From Fratercula arctica (lineage: Eukaryota; Chordata; Aves; Charadriiformes; Alcidae): a stretch of DNA of 64,000 bases. Where the stretch lies: the NCBI GenBank assembly GCA_947846985.1, contig CANTUZ010000027.1, forward strand, positions 5,442,243 through 5,506,242. The letters run 5' to 3'. Below are positions 33,880 through 64,000 of the stretch, piece after piece. The translations under genes were made by a program, and so were the position numbers. The number at the start of each line of letters is the position of its first letter. Position 1 is the first letter of the stretch. Under the pieces are notes generated by a model that did no database searches, was not told the origin of the DNA, and was given only the letters and a program-made list of their open reading frames with translations.

Positions 33880-36402
33880 ATGGCCAGTCCCCGGCTGCCA
33901 TCGGTCCTTGGGCTCCTGCTGCTGTGCCTGTGCCTCCCAGGTGGGACTGGGATACACTGGGAGGGACTGGGATGGAGACTGGATCCCCCTTCTTGCCCAG
34001 GGGACTGGGATGGGGACTGGGGTGGGGTCTGGGATATACTGGGAGGGACTGGGATGGAGACTGGATCCCCCTTCTCGCCCAGGGGACTGGGATGGGGACT
34101 GGGATGGGGTCTGGGATATACTGGGAGGGCCTGGGATGGAGACTGGATCCCTCTTCTCACTCAGGGGACTGGGATGGGGAACTGGGATAGGGAACTGGGA
34201 TATACTGGAGAGACTGGGATGGAGACTGAGTTCCCCTTCCCACCGAGGGGACTGGGATGGGAACTGCAAGGACTGGGAGGGGACTGGAGTGACTGGGAGG
34301 AACTGGGAGGGAGAATGGGTTGGACTGGGATGGAGGCTAGGGGGATTGGAAAGGACTGGGGAAATTGGGAGACAGACTGGGAGGGAGACTGTGGGGAACT
34401 GGGACGGAGACTGGGATGGACTGTGGGTGACTGGGATGGATTGGGAGGGACTGGGATGGGAAGTGGGAGGGACTGGGGTGGAGACTGAATGGACTGGAAT
34501 GGGAACTGGGAGGGGCTGGGATGGACTGGGATGGAGATGGGGGGTTACTGGGATGGACTGGGATGGACTGGGAGCTGGGGGAACTGCTGATCCCCCCCTT
34601 TTGTCCCAGATGCCTCCGTCCGCTGCGACTCGAGCTCCCAGTTGGTCCCGCTGACGGCCGGGGTGGATCCCTGCAAGGATCCCACTGGATTCCTCAGCCC
34701 CCAACTGGGTGGGGACACGGCCGGATCCTATGGAGGTGGATCGGGATCCTATGGAAGCGGATCAGGATCCTATGAGGGCGGATCGGGATCCTATGGAGGC
34801 GGATCGGGATCCTATGGAAGCGGATCAGGATCCTATGGGGACAGATCGGGATCCTATGGGGGTGGATCAGGATCCTATGGCAGACCGGGATCTGGTGGGT
34901 CATCGGGATCCTACGGACTTGGGTCATATGGGGGTGGATCTGGATCAGGGAGACCCAGCTCAGATGAGGGAAGCGGATCCTATGGAGGACCCAGTTCAGG
35001 ATCCTATGGAAGTGGTTCTGGATCAGGAAGACCTGGATCCCAGGGGGGAAGTGGATCTGGATCAGGCAGACCTGGATTCCAGGGGGGAAGTGGATCTGGA
35101 TCGGGAAGACCTGGATTCCAGGGGGGAAGTGGATCCGGATCGGGAAGACCTGGATCCCAGGGGGGAAGTGGATCCGGATCAGGCAGACCTGGATGCGAGG
35201 GGGGAAGTGGATCTGGATCGGGAAGACCTGGATCCCAGGGGGGAAGTGGATCCGGATCAGGCAGACCCGGATCCCAAGGGGGAAGTGGATCTGGATCAGG
35301 CAGACCTGGATGCGAGGGGGGAAGTGGATCTGGATCGGGAAGACCTGGATCCCAGGGGGGAAGTGGATCCGGATCAGGCAGACCCGGATCCCAAGGGGGA
35401 AGTGGATCTGGATCAGGCAGACCTGGATCCCAGGGGGGAAGTGGATCTGGATCGGGAAGACCTGGATCCCAAGGGGGAAGTGGATCCGGATCGGGCAGAC
35501 CCGGTTCATCTCAAGGAGGATTCAGTTCGGGATCCTCTGGGCCCGGATCGGGATCAGGGAGACCCGGATCCCAAGGAGGAAGTGGATCTGGATCCTATGG
35601 AGGCAGGCCAGGATCCTATGGGGGATCTGGATCCTATGGAGGACCCAGTTCTTATGGAGGATCCGGATCCTACGGAGGCGTGTCAGAGTCCTATGGAGGA
35701 TCCAGTTCAGGATCGGGCAGACCCGGAGCCCATGGAGGCAGCGGATCCCAGGGGGGCAGCGGATCTGGATCCTATGGGGGATCGGGCTCCTACGGGGACA
35801 GCTCGGGATCCTACGGGCTCCCTGAGACCTATGGGGATGATTCGGGATCCTTTGGGGGATCGGGATCCTACGGGGGCGGATCAGGGTCCTATGGGGGATC
35901 AGGATCCTACGGAGGTGGATCGGGATCCTATGGCAGACCGGGATCCCACGGGGATGGATCGGGATCTTATGGGGGATCGGGATCTTCTGGGGGTGGATCT
36001 GGATCATATGGAGGATCAGGATCCTATGGAGGTGGATCGGGATCCTATGGGGGTGGATCGGGATCTTCTGGGGGATCGGGATCCTACGGGGGTACCCAAC
36101 GCCCCGGGTACAAGAATCCCGGGATCCCCTTCATACCGGGCCTGCGGGATCCCGCCCGGATTGGGGGCTACATCCCTGTGCGCCGGGGCCCCTCTGCGGG
36201 ATCCACTCAGGGATCCGGCTCCGGATCCAGCTCCGGATCTGGTTTGGGATCTGGTTCTACTTCGGGATCCGGTGGGGGATCTCGTCCTGGTGCAGGATCC
36301 AGCTCGGGATCCGAGACCTACAGCTCCGGGGCGGGGTCCAGCAGCGGATCCGGGACGGGATCCGGCCAATCCCAGTCCAGCTGCGGGGGCTGTGACAAAT
36401 AG
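33880..36402 (+). CDS. CDSN: Corneodesmosin orthologue, two exons, 617 residues
   Basis: Secreted Ser/Gly-rich adhesive protein of corneodesmosomes in cornifying epidermis. Exon 1 (33,880-33,940, start in CAGCCATGG) encodes a signal peptide MASPRLPSVLGLLLLCLCLP. Exon 2 (34,610-36,402) encodes the rest, with phase 1 at the junction. The mature start contains VDPCKDPTGFLSPQ, which matches the conserved DPCKDPT of mammalian CDSN. Then come glycine loops (GSGSYGGGSGSY), twelve 13-residue repeats of the form GRPGSQGGSGSGS (35,029-35,490, two with Cys in place of Ser), more GSY repeats, a distinct core PGIPFIPGLRDPARIGGYIP, and a Ser/Gly tail ending CGGCDK. The two-exon layout with a signal-only first exon equals that of human CDSN (529 residues). 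AATAAA lies at 36,498. Loricrin was considered but lacks a signal peptide. Confidence 0.85.
33945..34595 (+). repeat. Minisatellite filling the CDSN intron
   Basis: Units of about 93 bases built from GGGACTGGGATGGAGACTGGATCCC and GGGATATACTGGGA decay into GGGACTGGGATGGA repeats. The 669-base intron is nearly all repeat. Confidence 0.75.
34715..36105 (+). repeat. Coding tandem repeats of CDSN
   Basis: There are two repeat kinds: GGATCC-TATGG units encoding GSYGG, and twelve 39-base units encoding 13 residues. The 39-base units show a three-unit higher-order pattern: the Cys-containing unit recurs every 117 bases. The alternate frame is also free of stops for 597 codons, a consequence of the repeat. 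Confidence 0.85.
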
Positions 36403-36497
36403 GGGACCCGGACGCCTGGGTCCCTTTGTGGGGGGTGGGGGTCAGTCCCTGGGGGGAGGAGGCCCAGACGCCTGGGTGCCCCCGGCTCCTGTGTCCC

Positions 36498-36503
36498 AAT
36501 AAA
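36498..36503 (+). terminator. Polyadenylation signal of CDSN
   Basis: AATAAA, 96 bases after the stop codon. Confidence 0.75.
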
Positions 36504-36609
36504 GTGGTTGGATGGTGGCACCGGCTTCGTCCCTGTCCCCACACATGTCTCCCCACTCCCACGCGTGGTCCCCCACGTGTCCCCGCCCCCACATGTGTCC
36601 CAGCGCGTC

Positions 36610-36950
36610 CCCACCTTTCCCGGCACTGGCTGAGCCGGTGGGGCTGGTCCGTGCCCATGCTCGGGGACGGGGACATCAGGGAGGGGATGGGGACACCTAC
36701 GGGGACACTGGGCACAGGGACATCGATGGGATGGGGACATCAGGGATGGGATGGGGACACCCACGGGGACACTGGGACATGGGGTCCAGGGACATCCATG
36801 GGCTGGGGACATCGGGGACATTGGGAACGGGGACATCGGGGATGGGACTGGGACATCAGCAAGGATGGGGATGGGGACACTGGGGACATGGGGGACAGGG
36901 ACATCCATGGGCTGGGGACATCAGGGACAGTGGGGCCACCCAGGGCGGAG
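36610..36950 (+). repeat. Minisatellite GGGGACATC-type
   Basis: Loose units of GGGATGGGGACACC and GGGGACATCAGGGATGGGA lie between CDSN and the next array. Confidence 0.6.
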
Positions 36951-37014
36951 CTGGGTGGCAGTGGGGAGGTGGCCCTTAAACTGGGGCAGGAGGGATGGGG
37001 CAGGTGACACCAAC

Positions 37015-37800
37015 CAGTATGAGCCCCAGAGAGCCCAATTTGGTCCCAAAGGGACCAGTATGGCCCCAGGGGGAGAACCCATAAAGACCAGTATCAGCCC
37101 ATAAGGACCAGTACAAGCCCCTAAGGACCAGTATGAGCCCTAAGGAGACCAGTATGATCCCAAAGGGGACCAGTAGGATCCCAAAGGAGACCAGTATGGC
37201 CCCAAAGGGACCAGTAAGAGCCCCTAAGGACCGGTATGAGCCCTAAGGAGACCAGTATGAGCCCAAAGGGACCAGTATGAGCCCCAAAGGGACCAGTAAG
37301 AGCCCCTAAGGACTGGTATGAGCCCTAAGGAGACCAGTATGATTCCAAAGGAGACCAGTATGAGCCCCAAAGGGACCAGTATGAGCTGTAAGGACTAGTA
37401 TGAGCCCTAAGGAGACCAGTATGATCCCAAAGGGGACCAGTATGGCCCCAAAGGGACCAGTATGGGCCCCTAAGGACCAGTTATGGGCCCTAAGGAGACC
37501 AGTATGAGCCCAAAGGGACCAGCATGAGCCCCTAAGGACCAGTACAAGGCCCCAAGGGCCAGTATGATCCCAAAGGAGACCAGTATGGCCCCAAAGGGAC
37601 CAGTAAGAGCCCCTAAGGACCGGTATGAGCCCTAAGGAGACCAGTATGATTCCAAAGGAGACCAGTATGAGCCCCAAAGGGACCAGTATGAGCTGTAAGG
37701 ACTGGTATGAGCCCTAAGCAGACCAGTACGATCCCAAAGGAGACCAGTATGAGCCCAAAGGGACCAGTATGACCCCAAAGGGACCAGTATGACCCCAAAA
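37015..37800 (+). repeat. 21-22-bp minisatellite
   Basis: About 35 units of GACCAGTATGAGCCCNAAGGG with length slips and variants. It ends about 180 bases before the start codon of the next gene. Confidence 0.85.
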
Positions 37801-37981
37801 GTGTCCCCTGTGTGGGTGGGGGGTGTCGTGTCCCCCCCGCCGGCACCCCTGGGTCCCCCACCCTCCGTGGGCGGCCGCACCCCGGGTTGGGTCGAAACGA
37901 TGGGTGGGAGGATCCCCACCCCTGCGCCTTTCAAAAACCAGTGCTCCCAGTGCTCCCAGTCCTACCTGACCGGCAGCACCC

Positions 37982-39267
37982 ATGGGCGCCTCCAGGACCC
38001 TGGGGGTCCTGCTCTGCCTGCTCGCCCTGATGGGTCCCCACCCCCGTGGTAGGTGCCCTCCCCGATTTGGCGGGGGGATGGGAGAACTGGGGGGGGGGGG
38101 GCAGGATGCCTGAACCCCCACTACGGGAGGGTTGGGGGTCCCGGACGCCTGGGTCCCCTCTTTGGGTGGGGGATTTGTGGGTCTCGGACATCTGGGTCCC
38201 CTCTATGGGTCAGTTGGGGGTCCCAGATGCCTGGGTCCCCTCTATGGGGGGGGTTGGGAGGGTCCCAGACACTTGGGTGCCTTCTTTGGGTGGAGGATGG
38301 GGGGATTTGGGGGTCCCAGATGCCTGGGTCCCCTCTGTGGGTGAGGGGATGGAGGGACATGGGGGTCCCAGACTCCAGGATCCCCTCTATGGGAGGGTTG
38401 GGGGTCCTGGACACCTGGGTCCCCTCTATGGGGGGGAATTTTGGGGGTCCCGGATGCCTGGGTCCCTTCTGTGGGGGGGAATTTGGGGGTCCCAGATGTC
38501 TGGGTGCCCTCTCTGGGTGGGGGAACTGGGGGGGTCCTGAATGCCTAAGTCACCTCTATGGGTCAGTTGGGGGTCCCGGATGCCTGGGTCCCCTCTATGG
38601 GGGGGTTGGGGGGTCCCGGGCACTTGGGTGCCTTCTTTGGGTGGAGGATGGGGGGATTTGGGGGTCCCGGATGCCTGGGTCCCCTCTGTGGGTGGGGGGA
38701 TGGAGGGACATGGGGGTCCCAGACTCCGGGGTCCCCTCTATGGGAGTGGAATTTTGGGGGTCCCGGATGCCTGGGTCCCCTGTCCCCATCGCTGACCCCT
38801 TTGTCTCCCCAGGTGTCACTGCCCGCACCCTGCCTGTCCCCGCCACCGTCCCCGTCCCCAACACCGTCCCTGTCCCCACCATTGTCCCCGACACCGTCCC
38901 CAACACCGTCCCTGACACCGTCCCCAACACCCTCCCCGTCACCCCTCCCGGTACCGTCCCCAAGATTGTCCCCGAGAGCGTCCCCAACACCGTCCCCATC
39001 CCCAACACCATCCCCGCCACCGAGCCCGTCCCCACCGCCGCCCTGACGGAGGAGGAGGAGGAGGAGGAAGAGGCTGAAGGCCGTGTGATGGCGGCCCTGG
39101 AGCGCCTGGCCCGCGTGCTGCAGGGACCCCCCACCCACCGCCGCCGCGGCCCCCCCGGCCCCGAGACCCTCCTGGAGCTCGTCCCCGAACTGCGGGACCT
39201 GCTGCTCCCTTCCCTGGACCCCCCCGGGGACCAGCCCCCCAACCTGCCCCCCCGGGGGGAGGCGTAA
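37982..39267 (+). CDS. Small secreted acidic Pro/Val-repeat protein, two exons, 173 residues
   Basis: Exon 1 (37,982-38,048; CACCCATGG) encodes the signal peptide MGASRTLGVLLCLLALMGPH. The donor GTAGGT follows, and after TTTGTCTCCCCAG exon 2 runs 38,813-39,267, joining in phase 1. The mature protein starts with about a dozen near-repeats of VPNTVP / VPDTVP type, then eight glutamates. A helical part VMAALERLARVLQ, a basic patch THRRRG and a Leu-rich segment ETLLELVPELRDLLLPSL follow. AATAAA is at 39,543. I do not recognise the family. Its place next to CDSN, the two-exon layout and its secreted proline-rich nature recall PSORS1C2 (SPR1), the mammalian CDSN neighbour. That link is positional inference only; sequence similarity is not visible. 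Confidence 0.6.
38060..38800 (+). repeat. Minisatellite in intron of the small secreted gene
   Basis: Units of about 40-50 bases: GGGGGTCCCGGATGCCTGGGTCCCCTCTATGGGTGGGGG. Related text continues after the gene (39,270-39,460). Confidence 0.8.
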
Positions 39268-39269
39268 AG

Positions 39270-39465
39270 TGGGGGGTCCCGGACGCCTGGGTCCCCCTTT
39301 TTTGGGGGGTTCTTGGGGGTCCCAGACTCCTGAGCCCCCTTTTTTGGGGGGTTCTTGGGGGTCCTGGGTCCCTTTTTTGGGGGGTTCTTGGGGGTCCCGG
39401 ACTCCTGGGTCCCTTTTTGGGGGTGGTTCATGGGGGTCCCGGACACCTGGGTCCCGGTGACCCCT
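39270..39465 (+). repeat. Repeat in the 3' UTR
   Basis: About four units of GGGGGTCCCGGACTCCTGGGTCCCTTTTTTGGGGGGTTCTT lie between the stop codon and the polyadenylation signal. Confidence 0.65.
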
Positions 39466-39542
39466 GGGACGAGGGGCGCAGGCGTCCGGGCCCCCCCAGC
39501 CCCCCCTCTCCCCGTTCCCCCCCTGCCCCCCCCCCCCAGCTC

Positions 39543-39548
39543 AATAAA
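39543..39548 (+). terminator. Polyadenylation signal of the small secreted gene
   Basis: AATAAA in CTCAATAAACGATGC, 276 bases after the stop. Confidence 0.7.
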
Positions 39549-39634
39549 CGATGCAGCCCCACGCCATGGCCCCGCTTGGGGGGGGGGGGGGGGGGGGGGC
39601 GCTGTGGGGACCCAGAGGGGCTGGGCTATGGGGG

Positions 39635-40205
39635 GGTATAGCGTGAGGCTATAGGGACGGGGCTATAGGGTGAGGCTATAGGGACTGAGCTATAGGGTGA
39701 GGTTATAGGGACAGGGCTATAGGGGCTGGGCTATAGGATGAGGCTATAGGGACCAGGGTATGGGGGGGGGGACTATAGGGTAAGGCTATAGTGGGGGGGC
39801 TATAGGGTAAGACTATAGGGTGAGGCTGTAGGGGCTGAGCTATAGGGTGAGGCCATAGGGTGAGGCTATAGGGGCCGGGCTATAGAGTGAGTCTATAGGG
39901 GCTGAGATATAGGGACTGAGCTATAGGGTGAGGCTATAGGGACCAGGCTATAGGGACTGGGCTATAGGGTCTGATCTATAGGGTGAGTCTATAGGGGCTG
40001 GGCTATAGGGACCAGGCTATAGGGGCTGGGCTATAGGGTCTGATCTATAGGGTGAGTCTATAGGGGCCAGGCTATAGGGGCTGATCTATAGGGTGAGCTA
40101 TAGGGGCCGGGCTCTAGGGTGGGGTCTAGGGCAAGGGCTCTAGGGGCTGGGCTATGGGGTGAGCCATAGGGTGAGTCTATAGGGCCTGATCTATAGGGCG
40201 AGGCG
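39635..40205 (+). repeat. CTATAGGG minisatellite
   Basis: Units of 15-20 bases, GGGTGAGGCTATAGGG / GGGCTGGGCTATAGG, about 30 copies. Confidence 0.85.
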
Positions 40206-40225
40206 GTGCCGCCGCCGCAGTGGGG

Positions 40226-40464
40226 TGACTCATGGGGAGTCACCCCCCCACCCTTCCGGCCCGGCCAGTCCCCGTGGGTCCCCACCCCCGCCCCCGGGGG
40301 CACCCAGCCCCACATCCCTGACCCATGGGCCCCACTGACCCCCCCCCCCGGGGACCCAGGCGTCCGGGCGGCCCCACCCACCCCTGGGGTGGCTATAAGA
40401 GGTTGGGGGGGGGGCCTCCCAGTGCTCCCAGTGCTGCGGTGGAGCCGGCTGACACTGACAAAAG
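40226..40464 (+). promoter_or_regulatory. Promoter and first exon of a third gene, cut by the gap
   Basis: A perfect AP-1 site TGACTCA (40,226-40,232) is followed by TATAAGA (40,394-40,400). An exon begins around 40,420 with CCCAGTGCTCCCAGTGCTG, has no ATG, and ends ACAAAAG/GTAGGA (donor at 40,465). The same CCAGTGCTCCCAGTGCT motif opens the 5' UTR of the small secreted gene (37,938). AP-1, TATA and a short non-coding first exon is the layout of simple epidermal differentiation genes. The coding exon would lie beyond the repeat and the gap at 41,079. Confidence 0.5.
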
Positions 40465-40499
40465 GTAGGACCCCCCCCCACCCAGCCCCGTGCCGGATG

Positions 40500-41078
40500 C
40501 CTGGGTCCCCTTGTCTGGGTGGGCACTGGGGGGCACTGGGGGGCACTGGGGGGCAGGGACTTTCCCCAGATCCCTGGGTCCCCATGTCTGGGGGGGCCAC
40601 TGGGGGGTACTGGGAGGAACGGGGAGACACTGGGGTGTGGGACTGGTCCCAGACACCTGAGTCCACATGTTTGGGGGGCACTGGGGGCACTGGGGGGCAG
40701 GGACTTTCCCCAGATCCCTGGGTCCCCTTGTCTGGGGGGGGTCACTAGTGGGCACTGGGGGGCACTGGGTGACACTGGGGGTCACTTGGGGCCACTGGGG
40801 GGCAGGGACTGGCCCCAAATGCCTGAGTTTCCTTGTCTGGGGGGGTCACTGGGGGGAACTGGGAGACACTGGGGGGAGAGACTGTCCCCGGACACCTGGG
40901 GCCCCTTGTCTGGGGGGGCACTGGGGGTCACTGGGGGGAACTGGGAGACACTGGGGGGTCACTGGGGTGTGGGACTGGTCCCAGACGCCTGGGGCCCCAT
41001 GTTTTCGGGGCACTGGGGGGAAGTGGGGGGCAGGGGGTGGCCCTGGGGACCCCATATCTGGGTGACACTGGGGGTCAC
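40500..41078 (+). repeat. G-rich minisatellite at contig end
   Basis: Units of GGGGGGCACTGGGGGGCAGGGACTTTCCCCAGATCCCTGGGTCCCC and GGGGTCACTGGGGGGAACTGGGAGACACT, inside the first intron of the truncated gene. Confidence 0.8.
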
Positions 41079-41278
41079 NNNNNNNNNNNNNNNNNNNNNN
41101 NNNNNNNNNNNNNNNNNNNNNNNNNNNNNNNNNNNNNNNNNNNNNNNNNNNNNNNNNNNNNNNNNNNNNNNNNNNNNNNNNNNNNNNNNNNNNNNNNNNN
41201 NNNNNNNNNNNNNNNNNNNNNNNNNNNNNNNNNNNNNNNNNNNNNNNNNNNNNNNNNNNNNNNNNNNNNNNNNNNNNN
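41079..41278. other. Assembly gap, 200 Ns
   Basis: A second placeholder gap. To its left is a plus-strand epidermal-type gene missing its coding exon. To its right is PFAS missing its C-terminal half. Neither gene continues across, so either much sequence is missing or the join is wrong. Confidence 0.95.
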
Positions 41279-41505
41279 GGTGACAGGTGACACAGGGTGA
41301 TACACAGGTGACACAGGTGACACAGGTGACGGGTGACATGGGTGACAGGTGACACAGGTGACAGGGTGACAGGTGACACAGGTGACACAGGTGACAGGTG
41401 ACACGGGTGCCACAGGTGACGGTGACGGTGACAGATGACACAGGGACAGGGTGACACAGGTGACACAGGTGACACAGGTGCCACGGGTGCCGGTGCCGGT
41501 GACAG
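41279..41505. repeat. GGTGACACA repeat in a PFAS intron
   Basis: Units GGTGACAGGTGACACA run from the gap to just before the PFAS exon at 41,510. Confidence 0.8.
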
Positions 41506-41509
41506 ACAC

Positions 41510-61983
<20,474 letters not shown>

Positions 61984-61989
61984 CTGGGG

Positions 61990-63780
61990 ACACGGGGACA
62001 GCCCTGTCACCGCCTGCCGGGGGGGACGCGGGGACGGGGGGGACGCGGGGACGGGGGGGACACGGGGGATGGGGGGGACACAGGGACGGGGGGGGACACA
62101 GGGACGGGGGGGGACACGGGGAGGGGGGGGGACAGCGGGGACGGGGGGGGACAGGGACGGGGGGGACGGGACACAGGGACGGGGGGGGGACACGGGGGAT
62201 GGGGGGGACACGGGGACGGGGGGGGACACGGGGGATGGGGGGGACGCGGGGACGGGGGGACACAGGGACGGGGGGGGACACAGGGGATGGGGGGACACGG
62301 GGACAGGGGGGGACATGGGGACGGGGGGGACAGGACACAGGGGACAAGGACGGGGGGGGGACAGGGGGGACATGGGGGGGACACAGGGACAGGGGGGGAC
62401 ACAGGGACGGGGGGGACAGGGACGGGGGGGGACAGGGACAGGGGACAGATGGGGATGGGGGGACACAGGGGACGGGGGGGGACAGGGACAGGGGGACGGG
62501 GGGGACATGGGGGGGACACAGGGATGGGGGGACACGGGGACGGGGGGGGACACGGGGGATGGGGGGGGACACGGGGACGGGGGGGACGCGGGGACGGGGG
62601 GGGACACGGGGACGGGGGGGGACACGGGGACGGGGGGGACATGGGGACGGGGGGGGGACACAGGGGACGGAGGGGGACATGGGGGGGACATGGGGATGGG
62701 GGGGGACGGGGACGGGGGGGACACGGGGACATGGGGGGACACAGGGGACGGGGGGGGGACACAGGGGACGGAGGGGGACATGGGGGGGACACAGGGGACG
62801 GGGGGGACACAGGGGACGGGGGGGGACACAGGGGATGGGGGGGACACAGGGGACGGGGGGGACACGGGGACAGGGGGGGACAGGGGGACGGGGGGGACAG
62901 GACACAGGGGACAGGGACGGGGGGGGACAGGGGGGACAGGGGGGGACACAGGGGACAGGGGGGGACACAGGGACGGGGGGGGACAGGGACGGGGGGGGAC
63001 AGGGACAGGGGGGGACAGGGACAGGGGACAGATGGGGATGGGGGGACACGGGGGATGGGGGGGACGCGGGGACAGGGGGGGACACGGGGACGGGGGGGAC
63101 ACGGGGGATGGGGGGGACACAGGGGACGGGGGGGGACACGGGGACGGGGGGGGACACGGGGACGGGGGGGGACACAGGGGATGGGGGGGACACGGGGACG
63201 GGGGGGGACAGGGGGGACATGGGGGGGACACAGGGACAGGGGGGGACAGGGACGGGGGGACAGGGGGGACACAGGGGGGACAGGGGACGGGGGGGACAGG
63301 ACAGGGACAGGGGGGACAGAGGGACGGGGGGGACAGGGACAGGGGACAGGGACGGGGGGGGACAGGGGGGGACGGGGGGGACACAGGGGATGGGGGGGAC
63401 ACAGGGGACGGGGGGACACAGGGGACGGGGGGGACACGGGGAGGGGGGGACAGGGAGACAGGGGCAGGGGACACGGGGGGGACACGGGGACAGGGGGACA
63501 GGGGGGGGACACAGGGACGGGGGGGACACAGGGACGGGGGGGGACACAGGGACGGGGGGGGACAGGGGACGGGGGGGACAGGGATGGGGGGACAGGGGAC
63601 ACAGGGGATGGGGGGACACAGGGGACGGGGGGGGACAGGGACAGGGGGAACGGGGGGGACATGGGGGGGGACACGGGGGATGGGGGGACAGCGGGGACAG
63701 GGGGGGACACGGGGACGGGGGGGACACGGGGGGGGGGACACAGGGACGGGGGGGGACAAGGGACAGACAGGGGTGGGGGG
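61990..63780. repeat. G-rich minisatellite GGGGGGACACAGGGGACGG-type
   Basis: About 1.8 kb of GGGGACACGGGGACGGGGG units in the PFAS intron upstream of the first exon seen. ORFs of up to 957 codons on the minus strand are by-products. Confidence 0.9.
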
Positions 63781-64000
63781 ACCCCCGGGGACAGCAGGGG
63801 ACAGGGGGACACTGGGGACACTGGGACCCCCGGGGACATGGGCCGGGGGACCGGACCCGGGAAGCGGATGGCGCCCAACGGGGGTGGGGGGGCCCGGCAC
63901 CGCCCGGGCACCACCCCCCCCCCCGCTCCCCAATTGGAGGGCCGCCCTTGGGGGACCGGGGGGCCCCCAGGATGCTGGCCCCCCGACACAGCCACCCTGT
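63780..64000. other. GC-rich sequence at window end, no exon recognised
   Basis: This should still be a PFAS intron or upstream exon. None of the frames matches the expected PFAS segment before VTEQLYPEP. Confidence 0.4.

Noticed and set aside
33880..36402. Loricrin or another EDC glycine-rich protein as the identity
   Set aside because: Loricrin has no signal peptide and a non-coding first exon; here exon 1 encodes a signal peptide and the mature start carries DPCKDPT.
34709..36502. 597-codon ORF rich in DRDPME in the second frame of CDSN exon 2
   Set aside because: It is a shadow frame of the GGATCC-containing repeats; it has no signal peptide and no splice context.

Overview
The window is from a bird nuclear genome, most likely a small GC-rich microchromosome carrying MHC-type genes. 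CR1 LINE fragments with the typical ATTCTGTGA-type 3' end, avian ERV LTR sequence, short introns packed with minisatellites and GC-rich genes all point that way. Two runs of exactly 200 Ns (16,073-16,272 and 41,079-41,278) look like fixed-size scaffolding gaps. The window is therefore three contigs whose order and orientation the sequence itself does not prove.

Contig A (1-16,072) is mostly AT-richer and has no convincing protein-coding gene. It holds three diverged copies of a minus-strand multi-exon transcription unit with conserved splice sites. Two copies keep a TATA/GC-box promoter (about 1.7 kb and 13.45 kb). It also holds a roughly 1-kb duplicated module (6.2 and 7.4 kb), degenerate repeats of about 85 bp, an avian LTR, and a CpG island at 14.2-14.56 kb next to an eight-unit tandem array.

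Contig B (16,273-41,078) is immune and epidermal. On the minus strand are the last two exons of a probable leukocyte-receptor-type Ig receptor (17.6-17.95 kb), a complete butyrophilin (signal, IgV, IgC, transmembrane, heptad exons, B30.2; 21.3-31.7 kb), and inside its largest intron a CLEC2/B-Lec-type C-type lectin (27.9-28.9 kb). CR1 and ERV pieces fill the rest of that intron. On the plus strand are a two-exon corneodesmosin (CDSN) gene (33.9-36.5 kb), a two-exon small secreted acidic protein gene (38.0-39.5 kb), and the promoter and first exon of a third gene cut off by the second gap. In mammals CDSN sits in the MHC, so butyrophilin, lectin and CDSN together suggest an old MHC-linked block of immune and skin-barrier genes.

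Contig C (41,279-64,000) holds the middle part of PFAS (phosphoribosylformylglycinamidine synthase, purine synthesis) on the minus strand: 13 exons, about 550 codons. Both ends of the protein are missing. Almost every intron is a G-rich minisatellite array, and one exon has shed five partial copies into an intron. Two G-homopolymers carry an apparent extra base that breaks the frame. Many very long ORFs in this part are by-products of stop-free tandem repeats and are not annotated as genes.
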